From contig CALUFC010000003.1 of NCBI GenBank assembly GCA_944319885.1, positions 1 through 64,000 on the forward strand: a stretch of DNA of 64,000 nt, written 5' to 3'. Both the position numbers and the translations under genes were made by a program. The stretch's first letter is position 1, and each line of letters starts with the position of its first letter. The notes beneath the pieces are model-generated. The model ran no database searches. It saw only the letters and a program-made list of their open reading frames with translations, and had not been told where the DNA came from. This stretch comes from an uncultured Coriobacteriaceae bacterium. Its GTDB lineage: Bacteria > Actinomycetota > Coriobacteriia > Coriobacteriales > Coriobacteriaceae. This document shows positions 15,650 through 23,708 of this stretch, piece after piece.

Positions 15650-16714
15650 CTAGGCCTGCGCGCTGGCGAAACCGTCCGGGTTCTTCGACTGCCAGTTCCA
15701 GGAGTCGCGGCACATGTCGGCGATGTCGAACTGCGCCTTCCAACCCATCATGCGCTCCGCCTTCGAGGCGTCGCACCAGTTGGCAGCGATGTCGCCGGCG
15801 CGGCGCGGGCAGATCTTGTAGGGCAGCTCATGGCCGCATGCCTGCTCGAACGCGTGGATGACGTCGAGTACGCTGGAGCCGGTGCCGGTGCCCAGGTTGA
15901 AGATCTCGACCCCGGTGCGGCCGTTCATCCACTCGAGCGCCGACACATGGCCGCGGGCAAGGTCGACCACATGGATGTAGTCGCGCACGCCGGTGCCGTC
16001 GGGGGTGGGGTAGTCGTTGCCAAACACCTGCACGGCCTCGCGCTTGCCCACCGCAACCTGCGCCACGTAGGGCACGAGGTTGTTGGGGATGCCCTTGGGA
16101 TCCTCGCCGATCAGGCCGGAGGGATGCGCGCCGATGGGGTTGAAGTAGCGCAGCAGCACCACGTTCCACGCGGGATCGGCGGTGTGCAGGTCCATAAGCA
16201 TTTGCTCGATCATCCATTTGGTCCAGCCGTACGGGTTGGTGGCCGGCTTCTTGGGATCCTCCTCGGTTACGGGCGGGTTGTCCGGATCGCCGTAGACGGT
16301 CGAGGAGCTCGAGAAGATGATCGACGTGCAGCCGTGCTCGCGCATGACGTCGCACAGGGTGAGCGTGCTGCCGATGTTGTTGCTGTAGTACTCGAGCGGC
16401 TTGCTCACGCTCTCACCCACGGCCTTGAAACCGGCAAAGTGGATCACGCGGTCGGGGTGGTGGGTGTCGAAGATGCGCGTGAGCGCCGCGCGGTCGAGGA
16501 TGTTGTGCTCGTAAAACGTAAGGTTCTGAGCGGCGTCGTCGCCCACGATCTCTTTGATGCGGTCGATGGCGACGGGACTCGAGTTGGAAAGGTCGTCGAC
16601 GACTACGACGTGATAGCCGCGCTCGAGGAGCTCGACGGTGGTGTGCGAGCCGATGAACCCGGCACCGCCGGTAACGAGGACGCAGGTTTCGGATGGTGCG
16701 AGCGAGCAGGACAT
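15650..16714 (-). CDS. galE: UDP-glucose 4-epimerase
   Basis: Interconverts UDP-glucose and UDP-galactose in the Leloir pathway and supplies sugars for the cell envelope. The extended SDR pattern is clear: NAD-binding TGGAGFIGSH near residue 15, VVVDDLSNSS, the catalytic Ser-x-Tyr-xxx-Lys set as SSSSTVYG and NPYGWTKWMIE, and LRYFNPIGAHPSG. Length is 354 residues, slightly longer than the E. coli enzyme. I chose the ATG at 16714 because GGAGG lies just upstream; a start 20 codons earlier encodes a non-family extension. It is transcribed alone on the minus strand, divergent from a secreted wall hydrolase. Confidence 0.95.
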   Translation of the reverse strand: MSCSLAPSETCVLVTGGAGFIGSHTTVELLERGYHVVVVDDLSNSSPVAIDRIKEIVGDDAAQNLTFYEHNILDRAALTRIFDTHHPDRVIHFAGFKAVGESVSKPLEYYSNNIGSTLTLCDVMREHGCTSIIFSSSSTVYGDPDNPPVTEEDPKKPATNPYGWTKWMIEQMLMDLHTADPAWNVVLLRYFNPIGAHPSGLIGEDPKGIPNNLVPYVAQVAVGKREAVQVFGNDYPTPDGTGVRDYIHVVDLARGHVSALEWMNGRTGVEIFNLGTGTGSSVLDVIHAFEQACGHELPYKICPRRAGDIAANWCDASKAERMMGWKAQFDIADMCRDSWNWQSKNPDGFASAQA

Positions 16715-16907
16715 AGAAGTCCCTCCTTCCATGGTGGACGTGGCTTGAGTATAGCGCAGGAGCGGGGGTATCACGTGTGCACCTCAGGGTTTCATGTGCG
16801 ATCCCGCGGCGTGAGTCTATGAATGTTTCGCAAGGGCGTTCCCTTGCGTTATCCTTATACCTACAACGGTCACGCGACATATACACACGATCATAAATGG
16901 AGCACGT

Positions 16908-18203
16908 ATGTCACAGAACGTTTCACGCAACGATGAGCGGGAGCAGCAGGCTGCGCTCAAAAACAAGTTTCTCAGCATTGCATACCAGGCGGAGTTCTCG
17001 CGTCGCGACGCGCTGAAGGGCCTGTTCGGCGTTGCCGCAGCCGCCGTGTTGTTTGGCGGCCCGGCGCGTGCGCTCGCCGAGCCCCAGGCCTCGCAGGAGA
17101 CGCTCGACGCGCTGAGTGAGGCACAGGAGGAGTACAACGCCGTCCAATCGCAGCTCGATAGCATCTCCGCGCAGTTCCAGGAGCTGAGCATCCAGCAGAG
17201 CGACACGCTGCAGCAGATCGAGGATGTTCAGACGCAAATCGACGACACCCAGGCGCAGATCGAGCAGAAGCAAGAGGAGCTCGAGGAGAAGCAGAGCGGT
17301 CTTGCCGAGCGCGTTGCCTCGAGCTACAAGAGCGGTGACGGCGGTGCGTTGGCCCTGCTGCTCTCCTCGACATCGTTCGACGAGCTCATCTCCAACGCAT
17401 ATTACCTCGACAAGGTGAACGAGAGCGATCAGCAGGCCATCGAGGAGGTTCAGGAGATCCAGGAGGAGCTTGCTGCCCAGAAGCAGGAGCTCGAGGAGCA
17501 GAAGAGCGATCTCGAGGAGCTCAAGGAGCAGCAGACCCAGCAGCTCAGCGATATGCAGGCGAAGCAAACCGAGGTGCAGAACCTCTTGAGCGGCCTTTCG
17601 GGCGAGGTGCAGCAGCTCATGGAGCAGCGCGACGCCGAGATCATGGAGGCCGCCGCAGCCGAGGCTGCCGCGGCCGAGGAAGCGCGCCGCCAGGCCGAGG
17701 AAGAGGCGCGCCGCGCCCAGGCGCAGCAAAGCGGCAATTCGGGCGGCAGCTCGAGCTCCGGGGAGAGCGCCTATATTCCCGAGAAGGGCAGCGGCCAGGA
17801 TTATGACGCTGCGAGCGGCGCCCAGAAGCGCATCGTGAACTCGTGCTACGCTACGCCTTCGCCCGGCCGCGGCTATTGCGCGGCGTGGGTGTCGCGCGTG
17901 TTCCAGCGCGCCGGCTTTGGGTATCCGGGCGGCAACGCGTGCGACATGTACTCGCGGTGGTGCAGCTACTCCAAAAAGGCCGACCTCCAGGTGGGCATGA
18001 TCGTGGCGGTCTCCACGCACGGGCACACCTCTGCCGGCCGCATCTGGGGTCATGTGGGCATCTATATTGGCGACAACCGCGTGATGGAGAACATCGGCGC
18101 CATCAACACCAACAGCCTCGATAGCTGGTGCAGCTACTATGGCGACATCGTGACGCCGCGCTGGGGTTGGGCATCGGGCATCAACCTCGCCGCGCGCGAC
18201 TAG
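16908..18203 (+). CDS. Secreted coiled-coil NlpC/P60- or CHAP-like peptidoglycan hydrolase
   Basis: A 431-residue exported protein. The N-terminus has a Tat-like signal, SRRDALKGLFG then a hydrophobic Ala-rich stretch to about residue 56. Residues 60-265 form long coiled coils rich in Gln and Glu, in the style of PcsB and of RipC. A Ser/Gly linker (about 275-290) leads to the catalytic domain, with nucleophile Cys324 in GYCAAWVSRVF and His382 in WGHVGIYIGD. Coiled-coil hydrolases of this type are commonly held inactive until FtsEX or a similar partner engages them; that is inferred for this protein. An embedded terminator lies just after the gene. Confidence 0.82.
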   Translation: MSQNVSRNDEREQQAALKNKFLSIAYQAEFSRRDALKGLFGVAAAAVLFGGPARALAEPQASQETLDALSEAQEEYNAVQSQLDSISAQFQELSIQQSDTLQQIEDVQTQIDDTQAQIEQKQEELEEKQSGLAERVASSYKSGDGGALALLLSSTSFDELISNAYYLDKVNESDQQAIEEVQEIQEELAAQKQELEEQKSDLEELKEQQTQQLSDMQAKQTEVQNLLSGLSGEVQQLMEQRDAEIMEAAAAEAAAAEEARRQAEEEARRAQAQQSGNSGGSSSSGESAYIPEKGSGQDYDAASGAQKRIVNSCYATPSPGRGYCAAWVSRVFQRAGFGYPGGNACDMYSRWCSYSKKADLQVGMIVAVSTHGHTSAGRIWGHVGIYIGDNRVMENIGAINTNSLDSWCSYYGDIVTPRWGWASGINLAARD

Positions 18204-18217
18204 CTTTCGGGCGGCGC

Positions 18218-19024
18218 TTACGCAAACAGGGCAAGCGCTGCGATGCCAAGCAGGTAGACGACGGTCCCCGCAATGAGGGGGCCGTCTTTTTTCATACTGA
18301 TTTTGAGCGGCCGATAGTGCGTTCGTCCGGCGCCCCCGGTGTAGCAGCGCGCCTCCAGCGCGATGCCGAGCGCCTCGGCGTGGCGCAGCGCGCTGGAGAA
18401 CAAAGGCGCCAGCATGGGTACGCACAGGCGCGCGTAGGTTGCCAGGCGGTTGGCTCCCAGCGTGGCCCCGCGGGCAATCTGCGCGTCCACCACATCGCGC
18501 GCCTCCTGCGCGAGGATGGGCACAAAGCGAAGCGCGATCGAGATGGTGAGCGCGATCTCGGAGCTCGAGGCGCCCAGGCGGTCGAGCGGTGCGAGCAGCC
18601 GCTCGATGCCGTCGGTGAGCGCGGTGGGCGCGGTTGAGAACAGCAGCAGCGATCCCACCGCGAGCATGAGCACAAAGCGCAGCGTGTAGAGCACGGCGGC
18701 CGAGACGCCTCCCTCGTGGATCACGAGGGGCCCGAGGGCGGCAACGGGTGCTCCGTCGTGCACGAAGAACAGGTTGACGAGCGATGTTACCGCGAAGAAC
18801 ACGGCGAGCGGGCGCATCTGCGCCGCGAAGCGCGCCAGCGGAATATGGGCGAGGCGCACGGCTGCGCCCGCCGCGGCGAAGGCGAGGATAAGCTGGGGCG
18901 GCGTTGCGATGAACGGGCAGCTCAGCATGAAGATGAGCGCGCAGGCGATCTTGGCGCGGGGATCCGCCCGATGGAGCGGGGAGTCTGCCGAGTAATACTG
19001 TCCCAAGCTAGCCTTGAGCGCCAC
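18218..19024 (-). CDS. ecfT: ECF transporter transmembrane component EcfT
   Basis: Membrane scaffold of an energy-coupling-factor vitamin/metal importer. It has about five hydrophobic spans and the two coupling-helix Ala-Arg motifs, in QIARGATLGAN and in ALEARCYTGG. I chose the GTG at 19024 because GGAGGAGGTG lies seven bases upstream and the conserved start LGQYYSADSPLHRADPR follows; the longer open frame covers the end of the ATPase gene in another frame. It overlaps the fused EcfA gene by 17 bases, so the two are translationally coupled. No S component is adjacent, as in group II ECF systems whose substrate subunits are encoded elsewhere. Confidence 0.88.
   Translation of the reverse strand: MALKASLGQYYSADSPLHRADPRAKIACALIFMLSCPFIATPPQLILAFAAAGAAVRLAHIPLARFAAQMRPLAVFFAVTSLVNLFFVHDGAPVAALGPLVIHEGGVSAAVLYTLRFVLMLAVGSLLLFSTAPTALTDGIERLLAPLDRLGASSSEIALTISIALRFVPILAQEARDVVDAQIARGATLGANRLATYARLCVPMLAPLFSSALRHAEALGIALEARCYTGGAGRTHYRPLKISMKKDGPLIAGTVVYLLGIAALALFA
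18260..18292 (+). terminator. Plus-strand terminator inside the convergent ecfT gene
   Basis: GACGGTCCCC pairs with GGGGGCCGTC and is followed by TTTTTT on the plus strand. It lies 57 bases after the stop of the secreted hydrolase gene but within the last 25 codons of ecfT on the other strand. Confidence 0.65.
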
Positions 19025-20912
19025 GGGCCACCTCCTCCACAAGTTCGTCGAGCGTGAGCGCATCGGGCCGGCACGCCGCGCCGGCGCTTGCCAGCAGACG
19101 CGAGAACGCGAGCGCCTGCGGGATGCCGGGAAGCGCGGTGCCGGCGTCGGGTGCGGTGAACACCGCGCGCGGGGTGCCGCGTGCGACGATGCGCCCGTCG
19201 GAGAGCACGAGCACCTGGTCTGCGAGCATGGCCGCATCGTCCATGTCGTGCGTGACGAACACGATCGCCGTTCCCGCGCGCTTCAGGGCTGCAAGGAGCG
19301 TGCGCATGCGGGCCCTGCCGGCGGGGTCGAGGCCCGCCATGGGCTCATCGAGCACGAGCGTCTGGCAGTCCATGGCGATGATGCCCGCGAGGGCGACGGC
19401 GCGCTGCTGGCCGCCCGAGAGGTCGTGCGGCGCGCGGTCGAGCAGCAGCCGGCTCTGTGCGAGCCCGACTACCTCGAGCGCGTGCGCAACGCGCTGGGAG
19501 ACCGCGGGTTCGGGGAGACCGAGGTTGCGCGGGCCGAACGCGATGTCGTCGAAGACCGTTGCGGCGAAGAGCTGGCGCTCGGGAAACTGGGCTACGTAAC
19601 CCACGCGTGCGCGCAGCTCATGCCGGCGGGTTGCATCAGCGGTGTCGATGCCCGCGATGCGCACCGAGCCGGCATGGGGCACGATGAGGCCGCAGGCGAG
19701 CTTCGCGGTCGTCGTCTTCCCCGATCCGGTATGGCCAACGAGCGCAGTGATCGTTCCCGGTTCCGCGGAGAAGCTCAGGCGGTGCACGGCGTCGTGTGCA
19801 GGGTGCTGGTCGCGATGCCGCCGAACGTGACGGCGATGTGCCGGCGCGCTCGCATAGCTGAACGAGACATCGTCAAACGCGATGGCAGGCGCGATGCCGG
19901 CGGCGCCGGGGGAGCGAGGTGCCGCGGTGTGCGCTGTGGCTGGCGCCGGAGCTTCCGCGGCGCACGCGCGCGGCGATGCAACTCGGTGCCCTACCTCGAG
20001 ACGCACGGCGACGGCGTGTGCAAGCTCGTGCATGTTACGGCACGCGGGCAGATCGGCGCAGCGAGGCACGCGGGTCTTGAGTGCCGCGCGCAGCCGGAAG
20101 GGAAACGGTGCCTCGAGACGCAGCTGGCTGCACAGATCGCCCTGCTCGAACAGGGCATCCGGCGCACCATCGAAGGCGATGCGGCCCGCATCGAGCGCGA
20201 TTACGCGGTCCGCATGCAGGGCTTCGTCCATGTGCTGCGTGGTGTAGACGATCGTGACGCTCTGCTCGTGCAGCTGCGCCATGATCTCGAGAACGTCGCG
20301 TCGCCCCTGCTCGTCGAGCATGGAGGTCGCCTCGTCGAGGAGTAGGAGCTCGGGCTGCAGGGCGAGTGCCCCCGCTATGGCCGCACGCTGCCGCTGGCCG
20401 CCCGAGAGATCCGAGGGATCCATCGCGGCGCAGTCGCTCATGCCGGTGCGCGCAAGCGCCGCATCGACGCGGCGTGCGATTTCAATGTGCGGGAGTCCCA
20501 GGTTCTCGGGTCCAAAGGCCACATCGTCTGCAACGATGCTGGTGACCATCTGATCATCGGGATTCTGGAACACCATGGCGCAGCGGCGATGGACCTCCGC
20601 CGCCAGCGCAGGGCTGCATGCGCCATCTGTCGCAACGCCCGCAATCGTCGTACACCCGCGCTGGGGGTGCACCAGGGCATCCATGACGCGCATGAGGGTC
20701 GATTTGCCCGAACCGTTGGCGCCCACGACGCACACCAGCTCGCCCTGCTCGATGCGCAGCGAGATATCGCGGAGCGCCCAGAGCTCCTTTTCGGCGCCGC
20801 GTGCGTCTTGGGTGCCCGTCCCGTAGGCATACCAGACGCCCTCGAGCTGCACCGTGGGCGTCGTGCGCGCGCCGCGGGGGCGCTGGGGCGTGCGGGGCGG
20901 GCGCGGGCTCAT
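19008..20912 (-). CDS. ecfA: Fused ECF transporter ATPase (EcfA-EcfA')
   Basis: A 634-residue chain with two complete ABC ATPase domains. The first (about residues 20-270) has Walker A GANGSGKST, signature LSGGQRQR and Walker B LLLLDEATS. The second (about 345-600) has GHTGSGKTTT, LSGGQQRAVALAG and LVLDEPMAG. Both keep the catalytic Glu. An Ala/Pro-rich linker joins them. In most bacteria these are two genes. With EcfT, encoded immediately downstream with overlap, it forms the energising module for vitamin or metal uptake. ATG 20912 is used; a TTG nine bases earlier with AAGGG upstream is an alternative. Confidence 0.92.
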   Translation of the reverse strand: MSPRPPRTPQRPRGARTTPTVQLEGVWYAYGTGTQDARGAEKELWALRDISLRIEQGELVCVVGANGSGKSTLMRVMDALVHPQRGCTTIAGVATDGACSPALAAEVHRRCAMVFQNPDDQMVTSIVADDVAFGPENLGLPHIEIARRVDAALARTGMSDCAAMDPSDLSGGQRQRAAIAGALALQPELLLLDEATSMLDEQGRRDVLEIMAQLHEQSVTIVYTTQHMDEALHADRVIALDAGRIAFDGAPDALFEQGDLCSQLRLEAPFPFRLRAALKTRVPRCADLPACRNMHELAHAVAVRLEVGHRVASPRACAAEAPAPATAHTAAPRSPGAAGIAPAIAFDDVSFSYASAPAHRRHVRRHRDQHPAHDAVHRLSFSAEPGTITALVGHTGSGKTTTAKLACGLIVPHAGSVRIAGIDTADATRRHELRARVGYVAQFPERQLFAATVFDDIAFGPRNLGLPEPAVSQRVAHALEVVGLAQSRLLLDRAPHDLSGGQQRAVALAGIIAMDCQTLVLDEPMAGLDPAGRARMRTLLAALKRAGTAIVFVTHDMDDAAMLADQVLVLSDGRIVARGTPRAVFTAPDAGTALPGIPQALAFSRLLASAGAACRPDALTLDELVEEVARGAQG

Positions 20913-20973
20913 GCGGGGCAATTCCCTTCAGGCGTGATTGGCGGGGCATCGTGAGTGCAACTATAGTTCTGGG

Positions 20974-20979
20974 TACAAT
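20974..20979 (+). promoter_or_regulatory. Probable -10 box of murB
   Basis: TACAAT (5/6) preceded by GGG lies 42 bases before the murB start in the divergent gap. The -35 position holds only a weak GTGAGT at 17-bp spacing. Confidence 0.35.
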
Positions 20980-21020
20980 GCAAAGCAAGTTGGTCAGGCA
21001 CACCCGGCAAGGCGGTTACC

Positions 21021-21980
21021 ATGCACGAATACAGCTATCTATCAGACGAAGTCATCTGCGCATTTGCCGAGGCGTGCGGAGAGGACGCCGTCGCGCTCAC
21101 CGAGCCGATGGCGCAGCACACGACGTTTCAGATTGGCGGTCCGGCCGACGTGGTGATCTCCCCGCGCACGCCCCAGGCGGTCGAGCGGGTGCTCGATATC
21201 TGCGCGATCGCAGGCGTTCCGGTAACCGTGGTGGGTAACGGCAGCGACATTCTCGTGGGCGATCGCGGGATTCGTGGCGCGGTGGTGCTGCTGCGCGATA
21301 ACTACGCCGATGTCGAGGTCGCGGGCACGCGCGTGCATGCGCAGGCGGGGGCGCTCTTGCGCGACGTGGCACTCGCCGCGGCCGATGCGGGCCTTACCGG
21401 GATGGAGGCGCTCTGGGGCATCCCCGCGAGCGTGGGCGGTGCCTGCTTCATGAACGCCGGTGCGTACGATGCCACAACAGCCGATGTGCTCGAGTCGGTC
21501 GAGGTGTACATACCAGGGCCCATGTGCCCCGACGGTACGCACGAAAAAGGCACGGTCAAGCGTTTCGGTGTGGACGAGCTCGCCATGGGGTATCGCAAGA
21601 GCCGCGTTGCCGAAGAGGGGCTCATCGTGTTGTCTGCCACGTTCGCGCTTGCTCCCGGCAACGAGGCGCAGATCCGTGCCAGCATGGACGACTACCAGCG
21701 TCGTCGCGAGGAGAAGCAGCCGCTCGAACTGCCCTCGGCCGGATCGACCTTCAAGCGGCCGCAGGGCTATTTCGCCGGCAAGCTCATCATGGATGCTGGT
21801 CTGGCGGGTACGCGCGTGGGCGGGGCGCAGGTATCCGAGAAGCACTGCGGGTTCGTGGTGAATACCGGGGCGGCCACGGCATCGGATGTCTGCCGCCTGA
21901 TCGAACGCGTGCAAAGCGAGGTGCGCAAGCAGTTCGGCGTGAATCTCGAACCGGAGGTTCGCCGCATCGGCGAATTCTAA
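21021..21980 (+). CDS. murB: UDP-N-acetylenolpyruvoylglucosamine reductase
   Basis: FAD-dependent reductase that makes UDP-MurNAc for peptidoglycan. Motifs in order: TTFQIGGPADVV and the FAD-binding GNGSDILVGDRG; GMEALWGIPASVGGACFMNAGAYD; the YRKSR segment with the catalytic Tyr/Arg region; and LPSAGSTFKRPQGYFAGKLI with the catalytic Ser. The final Glu region is near NLEPEVRRIGEF. Length 319 fits the type II enzymes. AAGGCGG precedes the ATG. It stands alone on the plus strand between divergent ECF genes and the convergent apbE gene, whose 3' end is two bases away. Confidence 0.95.
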   Translation: MHEYSYLSDEVICAFAEACGEDAVALTEPMAQHTTFQIGGPADVVISPRTPQAVERVLDICAIAGVPVTVVGNGSDILVGDRGIRGAVVLLRDNYADVEVAGTRVHAQAGALLRDVALAAADAGLTGMEALWGIPASVGGACFMNAGAYDATTADVLESVEVYIPGPMCPDGTHEKGTVKRFGVDELAMGYRKSRVAEEGLIVLSATFALAPGNEAQIRASMDDYQRRREEKQPLELPSAGSTFKRPQGYFAGKLIMDAGLAGTRVGGAQVSEKHCGFVVNTGAATASDVCRLIERVQSEVRKQFGVNLEPEVRRIGEF

Positions 21981-21982
21981 GG

Positions 21983-23068
21983 TCAGCCCGCGCTCGTGAG
22001 CTCATCCCAGCGACTGCTCGTGCGCACTGCGCCGGACGTGGTGATAAAGTAGGCCGCCGTGTCGCTGTAGGCGTCAACGAGGTTCGCCCCCGCCTCGCTT
22101 CCGGCGATGAAGAGCGTGGTTGAGAGCGCGTCGGCGCGTGTGGAGGATGGCGAGAGAACGGTAACGCTCACGGTGTCGGTTACCACCGGCATGCCGGTTG
22201 CCGGGTCGAGGATGTGCCAGTACGTGACATCATCGAGCGTGAAAGTGCGCTCGTAGAGGCCGCTCGTGACGAGCGAGCAGGCGCGTGTGCTCACGGTGTC
22301 GACCACCGTGCTGCCGCCGGGGTCGTTCGGATCGCGGATGCCGGTTTCCCATGGCGAACCATCGGGTTTCTCGCCCAGGTAGACCACATTGCTGCCGAGT
22401 GAGATGGCGGCGGCGGTTGCCGCGGTCTCGTCGCGCAGCAGCTCGCAGAGCTTATCGGCGATGTAGCCCTTGGCGATGCCGCCCAAATCGAGCTTCGCTG
22501 CCGGGTCGGTGAGGGTGACCGTGGGTGCATCCGGGTCGGACTCGTCCACGGTCACGCAGGTCCAATTGACATGCGGCAGCGCGCGGGCGATCTCGGCGTC
22601 GGTGGGGCGCACGCCCTTCACGAAATCCCAAAGGGTCGACACGGCGCCGATCGTGATATCGAAGCGCCCGTTCGCTTCTTCGCAGTATACGAGCGCCTGC
22701 TTGATGATGTCGGCGGTTGCAGGATCCACCGTGGTGGGGGCGCCCGCCGCCGCGTTGATGCGCGCGATGTCGCTCGCATCGTCGTAGAGGTCGAAGAGCG
22801 CGTCGTAGCGGGCGCAGGCACGCGCCAAGAGCGCCGGCGCGGCATCGTCGCCGTAGACCGTGAAGGTGCAGTAGGTGTCGAACGCAAAGGTCGAGCTGGT
22901 AGCGGGCTCTGTCATCGTGTCGCTGGCGCCCTGCTTGGCCTGAGGGGTCGTCGCGCAGCCGGTGAGACCGCCTGCGCCCAGGGCGGCGCCCATACCGAGG
23001 GCGCCCGTTCCAACGAGCAGGCGAAGCGCCTGGCGACGGGAGATGGTGCGCGTGCGAACATCAGGCAT
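21983..23068 (-). CDS. apbE: FAD:protein FMN transferase (ApbE), exported lipoprotein
   Basis: Transfers FMN from FAD covalently onto a Thr or Ser of extracytoplasmic redox proteins. The N-terminus carries a Tat-type motif SRRQALRLL and a lipobox LTGC near residue 38, so the protein is probably anchored outside the membrane. Catalytic-domain hallmarks are FDTYCTFTVYG, KLDLGGIAKGYIADK, SLGSNVVYLG and WHILDPATGMP. Length 361 is normal. It overlaps the small membrane protein gene upstream by eight bases. No FMN-binding-domain substrate protein is encoded in this window, so its target must be elsewhere. Confidence 0.92.
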   Translation of the reverse strand: MPDVRTRTISRRQALRLLVGTGALGMGAALGAGGLTGCATTPQAKQGASDTMTEPATSSTFAFDTYCTFTVYGDDAAPALLARACARYDALFDLYDDASDIARINAAAGAPTTVDPATADIIKQALVYCEEANGRFDITIGAVSTLWDFVKGVRPTDAEIARALPHVNWTCVTVDESDPDAPTVTLTDPAAKLDLGGIAKGYIADKLCELLRDETAATAAAISLGSNVVYLGEKPDGSPWETGIRDPNDPGGSTVVDTVSTRACSLVTSGLYERTFTLDDVTYWHILDPATGMPVVTDTVSVTVLSPSSTRADALSTTLFIAGSEAGANLVDAYSDTAAYFITTSGAVRTSSRWDELTSAG

Positions 23069-23612
23069 GCGGATCTGCCCCCCTCGGGCTTTCAGCGGTG
23101 TCGCTGGATGTGGCGAGTACCGCCCGCACGATCAGGCCGATGATCGCGCCGGCAACCACGCCCGAGATGGCGAGTACGGGGGCGTTGACAAGCGCCACCT
23201 GCGGTGAGAGCAGCAGGGCGACCACAAGGAGCTGTCCTGCGTTATGCGCTACGCCGCCCAGCACGGATGCGGCGATCACCGAGAAGAGGCGGCTGCGCAC
23301 CGCCGCTGCCATAACGAGCCAGGAAAGCATGCCGCCGGCGAGGCTGAACATGAGCGTCTGCATGTTGGCAAAGAGCAGCGTGGAGCAGATGACTTTGGCC
23401 AGCATGAGCAAGCCCGCCGGATTCGGCCCCAGGCGCACGAGGGCGAAGAGCACCACGGCGTTGCCCAGCCCCAGCTTGACGCCCGGCACGGTGACGGGCA
23501 GGGGTATCAGCACCTCGAGATAGCCTGCAATGAGGGCGAGCGCGCACAGCACGCCGAGCAGCGCGCAGCGGCGGGCGGGGGAGAGTTCGCGTATGGGGGT
23601 TCGATTCGTCAT
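23061..23612 (-). CDS. Gx transporter / heptaprenyl diphosphate synthase component I family membrane protein
   Basis: A 183-residue hydrophobic protein with about five spans and the segments PVTVPGVKLGLGNAVVLFAL and LGGVAHNAGQLLVVALLL, typical of the Hpre_diP_synt_I (Gx transporter) family. The old enzyme name is doubtful; members resemble small substrate-binding membrane subunits and are often next to ApbE genes. The overlap with apbE suggests joint action, for example in supplying flavin for protein flavinylation. The nearby EcfA/EcfT genes could in principle energise it; that is speculation. Confidence 0.75.
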   Translation of the reverse strand: MTNRTPIRELSPARRCALLGVLCALALIAGYLEVLIPLPVTVPGVKLGLGNAVVLFALVRLGPNPAGLLMLAKVICSTLLFANMQTLMFSLAGGMLSWLVMAAAVRSRLFSVIAASVLGGVAHNAGQLLVVALLLSPQVALVNAPVLAISGVVAGAIIGLIVRAVLATSSDTAESPRGADPHA

Positions 23613-23640
23613 GGGTCACAGTATACGCGATACACGGCAA

Positions 23641-23675
23641 CGGGGCGGCACGCGAACCAATCGCGTGCCGCCCCG
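23641..23675 (-). terminator. Hairpin after the ABC exporter operon
   Basis: A perfect 15-bp GC-rich stem with an ACCAA loop, 34 bases after the exporter's stop and 29 before the next gene on the minus strand. No T tract follows, so it may be a weak terminator or mRNA 3' stabiliser. Confidence 0.5.
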
Positions 23676-23708
23676 GCATACAAGAGAGCGGATAGCGTAT
23701 CGCGCTCG

